This document shows positions 25,101 to 33,642 of a stretch of DNA of 64,000 nucleotides, piece by piece (the stretch's first letter is position 1; each line of letters begins with the position of its first letter). Made by a program: the position numbers and the translations under genes. The stretch comes from UBA7672 sp044224605 (GTDB lineage: Bacteria > Pseudomonadota > Alphaproteobacteria > Caulobacterales > Hyphomonadaceae): assembly GCA_044224605.1 (NCBI GenBank), contig JBGAKC010000012.1:1-64000 (forward strand), read 5' to 3'. The notes under the pieces are model-generated. The model was not told the DNA's origin and did no database searches. It saw only the letters and a list, made by a program, of their open reading frames with translations.

Positions 25101-26059
25101 AGCATCAGTCGGCCTGAGCCTGCCTCTTCGTTGAACTGCGGCTCAGGGGGGAAGTACACTTCCCGGAAACAGGCGTGCCGCTTCGGATCGAAACACGAGC
25201 GTATCCACTCCAGCACAGGCTCGCTCGCCTTCATGTTGCGAACCCGCTCCGAGTACGCCAACCAGAAGCGCACGGTGGCGAGCGGCTTGATGCCGATCAG
25301 CGGCCGCAAACGTGACTCGCATTCTGACACGTAGCTCGGCATGACCGCGATGCCGGCTCCAGATGCGCAGGCTTCCATTAGAACCGAGCTTGTATCCGTT
25401 TCCATGGTGCTTGGCAGAATGGCGCCCCATGCGGCTGCCGCTGGTTGCCAACGGTCCACCTGGTATTCCTCGCCGGCCAATCTGAGGCACCGATGCCCCT
25501 GCAGGTCGGACATGACCTTCGGTTCACCATTGCGAGCCAGATAGCTTGGCGCCGCGTAAAGAATGTAGTGAAGCCATCCGAGCTGGCGTGCGACGACGTT
25601 GGCTGTGCTGGGTGGCTCAAACTGGATAGCGATGTCGCCATCCCCTTCGCCGAGATTTGGCGTTGTCGGCAGCACCTTGAAGAAGATGCGGATGTTAGGA
25701 TGGGACCCGTACAGCTCAGGAAGATGGCGCGCCAACCAGTAAGTCGCGATGCCGTCACGCGCGCAGATCACGATATGGTTCGGATCTCGCTCGTTGGCGC
25801 GATCGATAATGGACTGCACCGAGTCAGACATCGCGCGCGCTGATCTCAGAATGTCTTCACCGACAGCAGTCAGTCCCAGACCACGATGCGATCGCTCAAA
25901 CAACTGATGCCCCAATGCCCGCTCTAGCTCTTCAAGGTCCTTGGAGACCTTCCCGTAACTGCGGCTCAGCGTCTTTGCAGCAGCGTTGATGCTGCCTTCG
26001 TCGGCCACGGTCTGAAAAACCTTTAGCCGATCCCAATCGATATTTGCCCCACCCACCAT
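25097..26059 (-). CDS. LysR-family regulator of the conjugation locus
   Basis: A 320-residue LysR protein with an N-terminal winged helix (DWDRLKVFQTVADEGSINAAA; QLFERSHRGLGLTAVGEDIL) and a periplasmic-binding-like effector domain (IQFEPPSTANVVARQLGW; GAGIAVMPSYV). The HTH has KTLSRSYGKVSKDLEELE instead of the usual LNVSQPAVSRQI, a divergent recognition helix. It is divergent from traG, with a 16-bp palindrome between them, and coupled to traF. It probably controls transfer genes. Confidence 0.88.
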   Translation of the reverse strand: MVGGANIDWDRLKVFQTVADEGSINAAAKTLSRSYGKVSKDLEELERALGHQLFERSHRGLGLTAVGEDILRSARAMSDSVQSIIDRANERDPNHIVICARDGIATYWLARHLPELYGSHPNIRIFFKVLPTTPNLGEGDGDIAIQFEPPSTANVVARQLGWLHYILYAAPSYLARNGEPKVMSDLQGHRCLRLAGEEYQVDRWQPAAAAWGAILPSTMETDTSSVLMEACASGAGIAVMPSYVSECESRLRPLIGIKPLATVRFWLAYSERVRNMKASEPVLEWIRSCFDPKRHACFREVYFPPEPQFNEEAGSGRLML

Positions 26060-26127
26060 TCGCTCCTTTTCGACGACCCCTTGTCGAATAAACTGCGAAG
26101 CGAAACCGCACCGTCACGTCTAACGCT

Positions 26128-26143
26128 AGCCAATCGATTGGCT
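26128..26143. promoter_or_regulatory. 16-bp perfect palindrome between lysR and traG
   Basis: AGCCAATCGATTGGCT is a perfect palindrome, with further CGCT (26124-26127) and AGCG (26145-26148) arms displaced by one base. It lies 69 bases from the lysR start and 145 bases from the traG start. It could be the operator of the LysR protein; an origin-of-transfer role is less likely without a relaxase gene nearby. Confidence 0.55.
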
Positions 26144-26288
26144 GAGCGTGCGCAATGGACCGGTATCTCCCCCAGTTAAGATGTTATCCATGCAAAGCCC
26201 GAACCAGCTTCGCCTTTTACGAATGTAAACGCGGAGCGAGCGTACTACCCGGTCTCAAATCGTGGCTGCCTTCGCACGAGCTGATCGC

Positions 26289-28286
26289 ATGAGCGCGGGC
26301 CGCATCTATTGGGGGCAGATTGTCTTTGTACTCGGCGCGATCGCGCTCGGCGCGATCGCTGCCACGCAATGGACGGCGCACAACCTGGGCTATCAACCAG
26401 CGCTCGGCGCACCGGATGCACATGTATTCGGCTGGCCATTCTACGCGCCGTGGCGCTTTTTTGGGTGGTGGTTCCAGTACGACAGCTACGCCCGCTCCAT
26501 CTTCGAGCAAGGCGGGATGATCTTTCTGTTGTTCGCTGCCGGCGCCGTGGCGACATCGTTCGCCTTTTCGCTCTGGCGCGCGCGTGAAGCGAAGTCGTCT
26601 GACACGTATGGCAGCGCCCGCTGGGCGCGCGCTTCGGAAATCCGAAAGCTCGGACTCACACGCGGCGATGGCGTCATTCTCGGCACCTGGGAGCGCGAGA
26701 TTCTTCGCCATGATGGCGACGAGCATGTGCTGGTTGTTGCGCCCACAAACACTGGCAAGAGTGTCGGTATATCCCTCCCGACCGGTCTGGTGTGGCGCCA
26801 TTCGTTCGTAGCCCTCGACCTGAAAGGCGAAAACTGGCGCATCACATCAGGCTTGCGTGCGAGTTTCGGCCCGACTTTCCGGTTCGAGCCGACCGCCGCT
26901 GCGACGCACCGCTACAACCCGCTGACACAGATCCGGCGGGGAGAAGCCGAAGTACGCGACGCCCAAATCCTTGCGGACATGCTGGTGGATCCGGAGGGCG
27001 CACTCGGCACGCGCAGCCATTGGCAGTTGCGGGCCTTCGAACTTCTCGTCGGTGTCGTGCTGTGGGTGCTCTATGTCGAAAGGACCAAGACTCTCGCACG
27101 CCTCGCCGAGCTGCTGGCAGACCCCCAGCGACCAATCCTAGAGCTTCTCGAGGAGATGCTGCGGCGGCCGATCAAGGACGGCGCGGTTCACCCGGTCGTT
27201 GCTGCATCCGCCCGGCAGCTTCTCGATATGGCCGAGGCCGAGAGATCGGGCGTCGTCTCAACCGCTCTGGGCTACCTTGCCCTCTATCGCGATCCGGTTC
27301 TCGCGCGCGCAACAGAGGTCTCCGACTTCAACATCGCGGACCTGATCGAAGGCGCGCGCCCCGTCTCGCTCTACCTTGTTGTACCACCCGAAGAGCTCTC
27401 CCGTCTGAAGGCGTTGCTCCGCCTCGTGCTCAACCAGGTTCTTAAGCGTCTGACCGAGATCGCGGGACAGCATGTCAATGCCGCGGACGGTAGGCGCGTC
27501 CTCCTGATGCTCGACGAATTCCCGCAGCTTGGCCGGCTGGACTTCTTTGAGCACGCCCTCGCTTACATTCGCGGGTATCGGATCAAGGCCTGCCTGGTCG
27601 CACAGTCGTTGAATCAGATCGCGCAAGCGTATGGCGAGCATTCGTCCATTCTCGACAATGCCCACATTCGCGTTGCCTTCGCCTGCAATGACGAGCGTAC
27701 GGCCAAACGGCTTTCAGACATGCTCGGCGTCACCACCGAAACACGCTCACAGATGAACTATGCCGGTTCGCGCATGGCGCCTTGGCTCGGGCATACGATG
27801 GTGTCGCGGCAGGAAGTTCCCCGCGCGCTGCTGACGCCGGGCGAGGTCATGCAGCTCCCGCCAAGTGACTCACTCGTCTTTATCGGCGGGTCGCCTCCGA
27901 TCCGCGCGCGCAAGCTGCGCTATTACGCCGAACCGACATTCCAGGGCCGTGTTCGCCCCCCGATCGTCGTACCTCCCCCGCGGGGTCCCGGCGCTCAGAA
28001 CGACTGGGATACGGCTGTGCCGCCGCCCCTGCCACCGCCTGCCCCCAAACCCGCGACACCGTCGATCCGACCGCGTCGCGGCGGCGCCCGAACGCAGGAT
28101 GCCAAGCAACAGGCATTTGCGTTTACGCCTGCGGTTGCAGCGGCAGCTGCTTCAGAGATTGCTCAGCCTGTCCTCGAACCGCCGGTTGCAATCGAGGATG
28201 ACTTGGGCGCAGCGATCGCCGGACCGACCACAGCAATCGCTGCGCAGTTCGCGCTCGATCCCGACAATCATGATCCGAGTTTCTGA
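26289..28286 (+). CDS. traG: Conjugative coupling protein TraG/VirD4
   Basis: From ATG 26289 (MSAGRIYWGQ) the protein has 665 residues. Two membrane segments lie near residues 7-25 and 75-95. Walker A is APTNTGKSVG (151-160) and Walker B is LLMLDEFPQLGRL. The SARWA motif (109-113) and the final SLVFIGGSPPIRARKLRYY block are typical. A long proline- and alanine-rich tail follows. The protein links the relaxosome to the type IV secretion channel and powers DNA transfer. It leads the trb operon. Confidence 0.94.
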   Translation: MSAGRIYWGQIVFVLGAIALGAIAATQWTAHNLGYQPALGAPDAHVFGWPFYAPWRFFGWWFQYDSYARSIFEQGGMIFLLFAAGAVATSFAFSLWRAREAKSSDTYGSARWARASEIRKLGLTRGDGVILGTWEREILRHDGDEHVLVVAPTNTGKSVGISLPTGLVWRHSFVALDLKGENWRITSGLRASFGPTFRFEPTAAATHRYNPLTQIRRGEAEVRDAQILADMLVDPEGALGTRSHWQLRAFELLVGVVLWVLYVERTKTLARLAELLADPQRPILELLEEMLRRPIKDGAVHPVVAASARQLLDMAEAERSGVVSTALGYLALYRDPVLARATEVSDFNIADLIEGARPVSLYLVVPPEELSRLKALLRLVLNQVLKRLTEIAGQHVNAADGRRVLLMLDEFPQLGRLDFFEHALAYIRGYRIKACLVAQSLNQIAQAYGEHSSILDNAHIRVAFACNDERTAKRLSDMLGVTTETRSQMNYAGSRMAPWLGHTMVSRQEVPRALLTPGEVMQLPPSDSLVFIGGSPPIRARKLRYYAEPTFQGRVRPPIVVPPPRGPGAQNDWDTAVPPPLPPPAPKPATPSIRPRRGGARTQDAKQQAFAFTPAVAAAAASEIAQPVLEPPVAIEDDLGAAIAGPTTAIAAQFALDPDNHDPSF

Positions 28287-28288
28287 TC

Positions 28289-28729
28289 ATGGCCGTCAGA
28301 GAGAAGATCACCACCTATATTCCGAAGGATCTGGCAGACACGCTGAAACGTGTCGCGGCTGTCAAGGATCGCAGCGTCTCGGACATTGTCGAGGACGCGA
28401 TCAACAAGGCCTTCAGCAACATCGACCGGGATGTCGAGCACGCCACGGTGATGGCGAAGCTCGACGTCATCCACCGGGCAATTGGCGTTGTTGAAAAAGG
28501 CCAGGAGACGCATTTCGAGCTGTCCGCGCATGCGGCCCGGTTTGCGATGAGCGTCACGCCGGAGATCGCCGAGAACGAAAAAACGGTCTTCAACGCCCGC
28601 GGCGCCGAGCGCTTCCGTAGTGTGATCGATGCCATTGTCACACGTCTCGGCAAGGGCCGCAGCGTCTGGCGCGACCATTTCGCCGGAGAAGGCCCGGCGA
28701 TGGCCCAGCCTGCGAGGGCCGCCGAATGA
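28289..28729 (+). CDS. CopG/ribbon-helix-helix protein of the trb operon
   Basis: A 146-residue protein whose first 50 residues are a ribbon-helix-helix domain: REKITTYIPKDLADTLKRVA then DRSVSDIVEDAINKAFS. The rest is helical with no named domain. It starts two bases after the traG stop and overlaps trbB by 4 bases. CopG-type genes at this place are typical of Tn4371-like and Ti-like transfer modules and may act as accessory DNA-binding or autoregulatory proteins. Confidence 0.8.
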   Translation: MAVREKITTYIPKDLADTLKRVAAVKDRSVSDIVEDAINKAFSNIDRDVEHATVMAKLDVIHRAIGVVEKGQETHFELSAHAARFAMSVTPEIAENEKTVFNARGAERFRSVIDAIVTRLGKGRSVWRDHFAGEGPAMAQPARAAE

Positions 28730-29715
28730 GCGCGTCCTCTGCCTTCGATCCGACCCGTGGTCTCGCCATGCTTGCCACAGCCTTGGGGCCTGCCCTTTCG
28801 TCGGTGCTGGACGCGCGAGACACGATCGAGGTAATCGTCAATCCCGACGGTCGGGTATGGGTGGAGCGTGTTGGTCGCGGACGCGAGGCCACCGACATCC
28901 GAATTGAGCCCGCCGAAACCGAGCGCGCCATTCGACTCGTTGCGACGCTTACCGGAACCGAAGCCACCCGCCTCAAGCCGATCGTCTCCGCAGAGCTTCC
29001 GCCGCGCGGCGAGCGTTTCGAAGGCGTCCTGCCTCCGGTCGCCAAGGGTCCATGCTTCGCAATTCGCAAGCCCGCAGGCCAGGTGATCCGGCTGGAGGCT
29101 TATGCCGACGCCGGGATCGTCACACCCGCCCAGGCCTCGGCGCTGAAGTCCGCCATCCGAGATCGCGCCAACATCATCGTGGCGGGCGGCACGGGCTCCG
29201 GCAAGACGACGTTGGCCAACGCACTCTTAAGCGAGATCGCCTCTCTAAACGAGCGCGTGGTACTTCTCGAAGACACGCGCGAGCTGCAGTGCGCGGCCGA
29301 AGATGTCGTTGCGCTGCGGACGCAACCCGGTTCGGTCAGTCTGGCGCAGCTGGTTCGCTCGACGCTGCGGCTCAGGCCGGATCGCATTATCGTGGGCGAG
29401 GTACGCGGCGCCGAGGCCCTCGATCTTCTCAAGGCATGGAATACCGGCCATCCCGGCGGGATCGCCACGCTACATGCCAATTCCGCGCGCGCCGCCCTCT
29501 CGCGTCTCGAACAGCTCGCCATGGAAGCCTGCGACAGCCCACCCACGGCGCTGATCGCAGAAGCGATCGACCTTGTCGTCTTCATCGAACGCGGAGGGCC
29601 AGCCGGCCGCCGCATCAGCGAAATCTACGCGCCCAAGCTTGCCAAGCCTGGATTGCGAGACCCCGCCGCGCCCGGGCCTGGCGTGCATCGAGTACAAGCA
29701 GGAGCCATGACGTGA
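28726..29715 (+). CDS. trbB: Conjugal transfer ATPase TrbB (VirB11 type)
   Basis: A 329-residue hexameric traffic ATPase. Walker A is GGTGSGKTT (154-162), followed by LLEDTRELQC (Asp box) and IIVGEVRGAEALDLLKAWNTGHPGG (Walker B and His box). It supplies energy for pilus assembly and DNA transfer. The start overlaps the CopG gene and the end overlaps trbC. Confidence 0.95.
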   Translation: MSASSAFDPTRGLAMLATALGPALSSVLDARDTIEVIVNPDGRVWVERVGRGREATDIRIEPAETERAIRLVATLTGTEATRLKPIVSAELPPRGERFEGVLPPVAKGPCFAIRKPAGQVIRLEAYADAGIVTPAQASALKSAIRDRANIIVAGGTGSGKTTLANALLSEIASLNERVVLLEDTRELQCAAEDVVALRTQPGSVSLAQLVRSTLRLRPDRIIVGEVRGAEALDLLKAWNTGHPGGIATLHANSARAALSRLEQLAMEACDSPPTALIAEAIDLVVFIERGGPAGRRISEIYAPKLAKPGLRDPAAPGPGVHRVQAGAMT

Positions 29716-30044
29716 AGACCAGCACCCGCGCACTGTTGCGCATTATCCCGCTCGCCGCGATTGCGATCGCCTCAGCAGGCGCCGCTCACGCGGCAACCGG
29801 TGGGGCAGGCGGCGCCATGCCGTGGGAGGGACCGCTGACGGCGGTCATGGACTCGATCACCGGGCCGGTGGCCCGGGTCATCGCAATCCTCATCATCGTT
29901 GCAACTGGAATGACGCTCGCCTTCGGCGATGTTGGCCAGGGTTTCAAGAAGCTTCTCCAGATCCTGTTCGGTCTCGCGATCGCTTTCGCCGCGACGAGCT
30001 TCTTCCTGCCGCTGGTTGGAGGCGGCGGCGCAACGCTGCCCTGA
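29712..30044 (+). CDS. trbC: Pilin precursor TrbC (VirB2 type)
   Basis: The start is a GTG at 29712 overlapping the trbB stop, giving 110 residues: a signal peptide (KTSTRALLRIIPLAAIAIAS, cleavage after AHA), then two hydrophobic helices (VARVIAILIIVATGMTLAF and LLQILFGLAIAFAATSFFL). This is the VirB2/TrbC pilin layout. It is the expected substrate of the TraF peptidase. Confidence 0.9.
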   Translation: MKTSTRALLRIIPLAAIAIASAGAAHAATGGAGGAMPWEGPLTAVMDSITGPVARVIAILIIVATGMTLAFGDVGQGFKKLLQILFGLAIAFAATSFFLPLVGGGGATLP

Positions 30045-30063
30045 TCCTTGAAGGACAAGCTCG

Positions 30064-30327
30064 ATGCGCGATCCCCGCGATGTTCCCGGCTATCTGGCGC
30101 CGGTCCGTCAGGCTCTCACTCAACCTATCCTCATGGGTGGAGCGCCGCGGCCGTACGCAATCCTCAATGGCACGCTGGCGGCGGTCATCGCCTTCGCCGG
30201 CGCGCCCTTGATCGGCGTGGCCGTGGGCATTGTGGGGCACATCGTCGGCGTCTTCCTCGCCAAGCGCGATCCAGACGCCATCGATGTCCTCAAGCGCGCG
30301 ATGCGTATCCCGAACCGTTTCGACTGA
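30064..30327 (+). CDS. trbD: Conjugal transfer protein TrbD (VirB3 type)
   Basis: An 87-residue protein beginning with the family pattern PVRQALTQPILMGGAPRPYA, then two close membrane segments and a basic tail. VirB3-type proteins sit at the inner membrane with TrbE. The spacing to trbC (19 bases) and trbE (25 bases) fits one operon. Confidence 0.9.
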   Translation: MRDPRDVPGYLAPVRQALTQPILMGGAPRPYAILNGTLAAVIAFAGAPLIGVAVGIVGHIVGVFLAKRDPDAIDVLKRAMRIPNRFD

Positions 30328-30352
30328 CCCGCACGATAGTTGGACAAGCATC

Positions 30353-32854
30353 ATGATGAGTTTTTCTCCTTACGCCCACCAACCGAGCCGTCTTGAAGAC
30401 TTCCTCCCGTGGGCGCTGCTGGTCGGGCCCGGCGTCGTCCTCAACAAGGATGGGTCATTCCAGAAGACTGCCCGGTTCCGGGGGCCCGATGTCAGATCGT
30501 CGACGCCCGATGAGCTCGTGTCATTCGTGGCGCGCGCCAACAATGTGTTCCGGAGGCTGGGGTCCGGTTGGGCAATCTACATAGAAGCCGAGCGGACAGA
30601 GGTCACCGACTATCCGACAGGCGTATTCGGCGACGACCTGTCCCGCCTCGTCGATTCCGAGCGTGCCGCCGCCTTCGAACAGGCCTCCTCCCAGTTCGAA
30701 ACCATCCATCACCTGACCCTGCAATGGACGCCGGCGCCGGATGCCAGCCGCAAGGCATCTGCCTTCTTCTTCGAGCTGGATCAGGCGAAGCAGGCCCCAA
30801 CAAAGCAGGCGGACAAGTCGCGCAAGGCAGGCGGCGCCATCGACCGGCAGGTCGCCCTCGACGCGCTGGAACAGTTCACGACCAGCTGTGATCACGCCTT
30901 CGGTCTGTTCGCGGCAGTGGTTGCTGAGTTCCATCAGCTCGATGATGACGAAACGCTCACCTATCTCAAGCGAGCGGTATCCGATCGCCAGACGCCTATG
31001 CGCGCACCGGCGGCGGCTGCCTTCATCGACGGGCTGATCTGCGATGCGCCCTTCATTGGCGGCGTTGCGCCCGTGCTGGGCGGCAAGCACCTCCGCCTGC
31101 TGACCATCAAGGGCTTCCCGCCCTTCACGAACCCCGGCGTGCTGGATGACCTCAACTCGCTCGGCATGCCCTACCGCTGGATGACGCGCCATCTCTGCCT
31201 GGACCGCGCTGAGGCGGAGCGCGAACTCACCAAATGGCGGCGCCTCTGGTTCTCAAAGCACAAATCGCTGTCGGCGCTGGTCAAGGAGATGCTGACCAAG
31301 GAACAGGCCGCCTTCTCCAACCCCGACGCCATCGCCAAGACCGAGGAAGTCGATGCGGCCTTGGCTGAGGTAGGGTCAGAACTCGTCGGCTTCGGCTTCT
31401 TCACGTCGACCCTCGTCATCCTGGGCGCGACGCCACATGAAGCAGATGAGCGGCTCCGCCATGCCGAGCGTGTCATATCTGCCCGCGGCTTTGCCACCGT
31501 CACTGAAACCCTGAACTCCGTTGAAGCGTGGCTGTCCAGCCTGCCCGGCCATGCCTGGGCCAATGTCCGCCATCCAATGATCTCTACGCTGAACCTCGCC
31601 CATATCGCCCCGCTGGCGACGCCTTGGGCGGGCGATCCGTGGAACCGTCACTTCGATGCGCCGCCGCTCGCGGTCACGCGGACAGATGGTTCGACGCCCT
31701 TCCGGCTGGACCTGCACGTCGGCGATGTCGGCCATACGCTGGTCATCGGACCAACCGGCGCCGGCAAGTCGGTCTTGCTTTCCTTCCTGGCACTGCAGTG
31801 GCGGCGCTATCCAGACGCGCAGATCTTCGTCTTCGACAAGGGCGGATCGGCCCGAGCGGCCCTGCTTGGACTGGGCGGCGACGCGATCGACCTTGGCGGC
31901 GGCGCAAGCCCCGCCTTCCAGCCTCTCTCGCGTATCGACGATCCGGCCGCCCGCTCGACCGCGCTCGAATGGGTCATGGGGCTCCTGGCACAGGAAGGTG
32001 TCGAGCAATCACCCGATACGCAGGAGCGGGTCTGGTCGGCCCTCGGCAGTCTCGGCGGCGCCCCGCGCGAGCAGCGCCACATCACCGGGCTTCGCCTTCT
32101 CGTCCAGGACGCCGCCCTGCAGTCAGCGCTCCTCCCCTACACGCAGGAGGGCGCATACGGGGCGATCTTTGACGGCGCGGAAGACAGGTTGAAGCTCTCC
32201 GATACCGTTCTGTTCGAGATGGAAGAGATCATGGCCCGGCCCAAAGCCGCCGCGCCCGCCCTTCTCCACCTGTTTGATCGGCTTGAAGAGCGTTTCGACG
32301 GCCGCCCGACCCTGCTCATCCTCGACGAAGCCTGGCTCTTCCTCGACGCGCCGCTGTTCGCCGCGCGTATTCGCGAATGGCTCAAGACCCTTCGCAAGAA
32401 GAACGTGGCGGTCGTCTTCGCTACCCAGTCCCTCGCCGATGTCGCGGACAGCGACATCGCTCCGGCTCTCATCGAGTCCTGCCCTACCCGGATCTATCTG
32501 CCGAACGAGCGCGCCTTCGAACCGCAGCAGCGTCAGGCCTATGAGCGGTTCGGTCTCAATGAGACCGAGATCGACTTGATCGCAACGGCCCAGCGCAAGC
32601 GTGACTACTACTATGCCAGCCCGAAGGGCCGACGGTTGTTCGAACTCGCGCTTGGTCCGGTTGCGCTGGCCTTCTGCGGCGCGTCGGATTCAACAGCGCG
32701 CGAGCTGATCGCCCGTCTCGAACGCCAGACCAGTTCCGTTCCCTTCTGGCGCCGCTTCCTCAAGGCACGCCAACTGGCCTGGGTCCTGGAAGCGCTCGAT
32801 GAGCCCGACCACACGCCCGCGCCACGCACCCGCATCACCGAACACGCAAGCTGA
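30353..32854 (+). CDS. trbE: Conjugal transfer ATPase TrbE (VirB4 type)
   Basis: From ATG 30353 (MMSFSPYAHQPSRLEDFLPW) the protein has 833 residues. The N-terminal VirB4 domain includes ARFRGPDVRSSTPDEL. Walker A is GPTGAGKSV (about 466-474) and Walker B is LLILDEAWLFLD (about 652-663). The motif VFATQSLADVADS follows. It drives pilus biogenesis at the inner membrane. The length is normal. Confidence 0.95.
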   Translation: MMSFSPYAHQPSRLEDFLPWALLVGPGVVLNKDGSFQKTARFRGPDVRSSTPDELVSFVARANNVFRRLGSGWAIYIEAERTEVTDYPTGVFGDDLSRLVDSERAAAFEQASSQFETIHHLTLQWTPAPDASRKASAFFFELDQAKQAPTKQADKSRKAGGAIDRQVALDALEQFTTSCDHAFGLFAAVVAEFHQLDDDETLTYLKRAVSDRQTPMRAPAAAAFIDGLICDAPFIGGVAPVLGGKHLRLLTIKGFPPFTNPGVLDDLNSLGMPYRWMTRHLCLDRAEAERELTKWRRLWFSKHKSLSALVKEMLTKEQAAFSNPDAIAKTEEVDAALAEVGSELVGFGFFTSTLVILGATPHEADERLRHAERVISARGFATVTETLNSVEAWLSSLPGHAWANVRHPMISTLNLAHIAPLATPWAGDPWNRHFDAPPLAVTRTDGSTPFRLDLHVGDVGHTLVIGPTGAGKSVLLSFLALQWRRYPDAQIFVFDKGGSARAALLGLGGDAIDLGGGASPAFQPLSRIDDPAARSTALEWVMGLLAQEGVEQSPDTQERVWSALGSLGGAPREQRHITGLRLLVQDAALQSALLPYTQEGAYGAIFDGAEDRLKLSDTVLFEMEEIMARPKAAAPALLHLFDRLEERFDGRPTLLILDEAWLFLDAPLFAARIREWLKTLRKKNVAVVFATQSLADVADSDIAPALIESCPTRIYLPNERAFEPQQRQAYERFGLNETEIDLIATAQRKRDYYYASPKGRRLFELALGPVALAFCGASDSTARELIARLERQTSSVPFWRRFLKARQLAWVLEALDEPDHTPAPRTRITEHAS

Positions 32855-32868
32855 ATAGGACCTTACCC

Positions 32869-33606
32869 ATGCCCCGCTTCTCACTCTCATCCGTCCTCCG
32901 GGTCGTTCTCGCTGCGGCTTTCATCGCCCCCGTGGCGGCGCCGTCCCAGGCCCAGATGGCGGTCATCGACCCCTCCAACCTGATCCAGAATGCCCTGACC
33001 GCGACGCGGACGCTGCAGCAGATCAACAACCAGATCCAGCAGATCACCAACCAGGTGAGAAGCCTCGAGAACGAGGCGCGCAACCTCACCAACCTTGGCG
33101 AACGCTTCGCTCCCGAACTTGTCCAGCAGCTTCGCGAGCTCGACGAGCTGATCGACACGGCCGGCGGCGTTGCCCTCGAAGTGCAGCAGACACGCGACGC
33201 CCTGCAGACGCTGTTCAGCGGCAGGTATGCCGGGACAGACTTTGCGACACGGGCGCGGACTGCGGTCGAGCAGATCGATGCGAGCCGGGCCGCGCTACGC
33301 AACTCGCTGGTCGTGCAGGCGAAGGTCACCGAGCAGCTGCGCGCCGACCAGGCCATTCTGGAGCGCCTCTCGGCTGCGAGCGCTAATGCGACCGGCGCGC
33401 TCGCCGCCACGCAGGCGACCAACGAGTTCCTGGCCTTTCAGGCGCAGCAGAGCATGCGGCTGCAAGCCCTGCTTGTTGCGGAAAGCCGGGCCGAAGCGCT
33501 GGAGCGTGCGCGGGAAATGGAGGTCCAAGCGCAGGGCCGTGCGCAGAGCGCCTACTTCTTCGCCGGCGCGCGTACCGCCCACCCCGGCCAGAAGCCCTGG
33601 AACTAG
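32869..33606 (+). CDS. trbJ: Conjugal transfer protein TrbJ (VirB5 type)
   Basis: A 245-residue secreted protein: signal peptide (about 1-29, ending APSQAQ), then a long coiled helical region (TRTLQQINNQIQQITNQVRS; LENEARNLTNLGERF) and an Ala/Gln-rich second helix. TrbJ is the minor pilus-tip component. No trbK (entry exclusion lipoprotein) is found in the 36 bases before trbL. Confidence 0.92.
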   Translation: MPRFSLSSVLRVVLAAAFIAPVAAPSQAQMAVIDPSNLIQNALTATRTLQQINNQIQQITNQVRSLENEARNLTNLGERFAPELVQQLRELDELIDTAGGVALEVQQTRDALQTLFSGRYAGTDFATRARTAVEQIDASRAALRNSLVVQAKVTEQLRADQAILERLSAASANATGALAATQATNEFLAFQAQQSMRLQALLVAESRAEALERAREMEVQAQGRAQSAYFFAGARTAHPGQKPWN

Positions 33607-33642
33607 CTGGACTGCTACCGGCCACACACAAGGGACGCCGCC

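Noticed and set aside
26128..26143. Origin of transfer at the lysR-traG palindrome
   Set aside because: There is no relaxase gene beside it and no recognisable nick-site motif; an operator is the simpler explanation.
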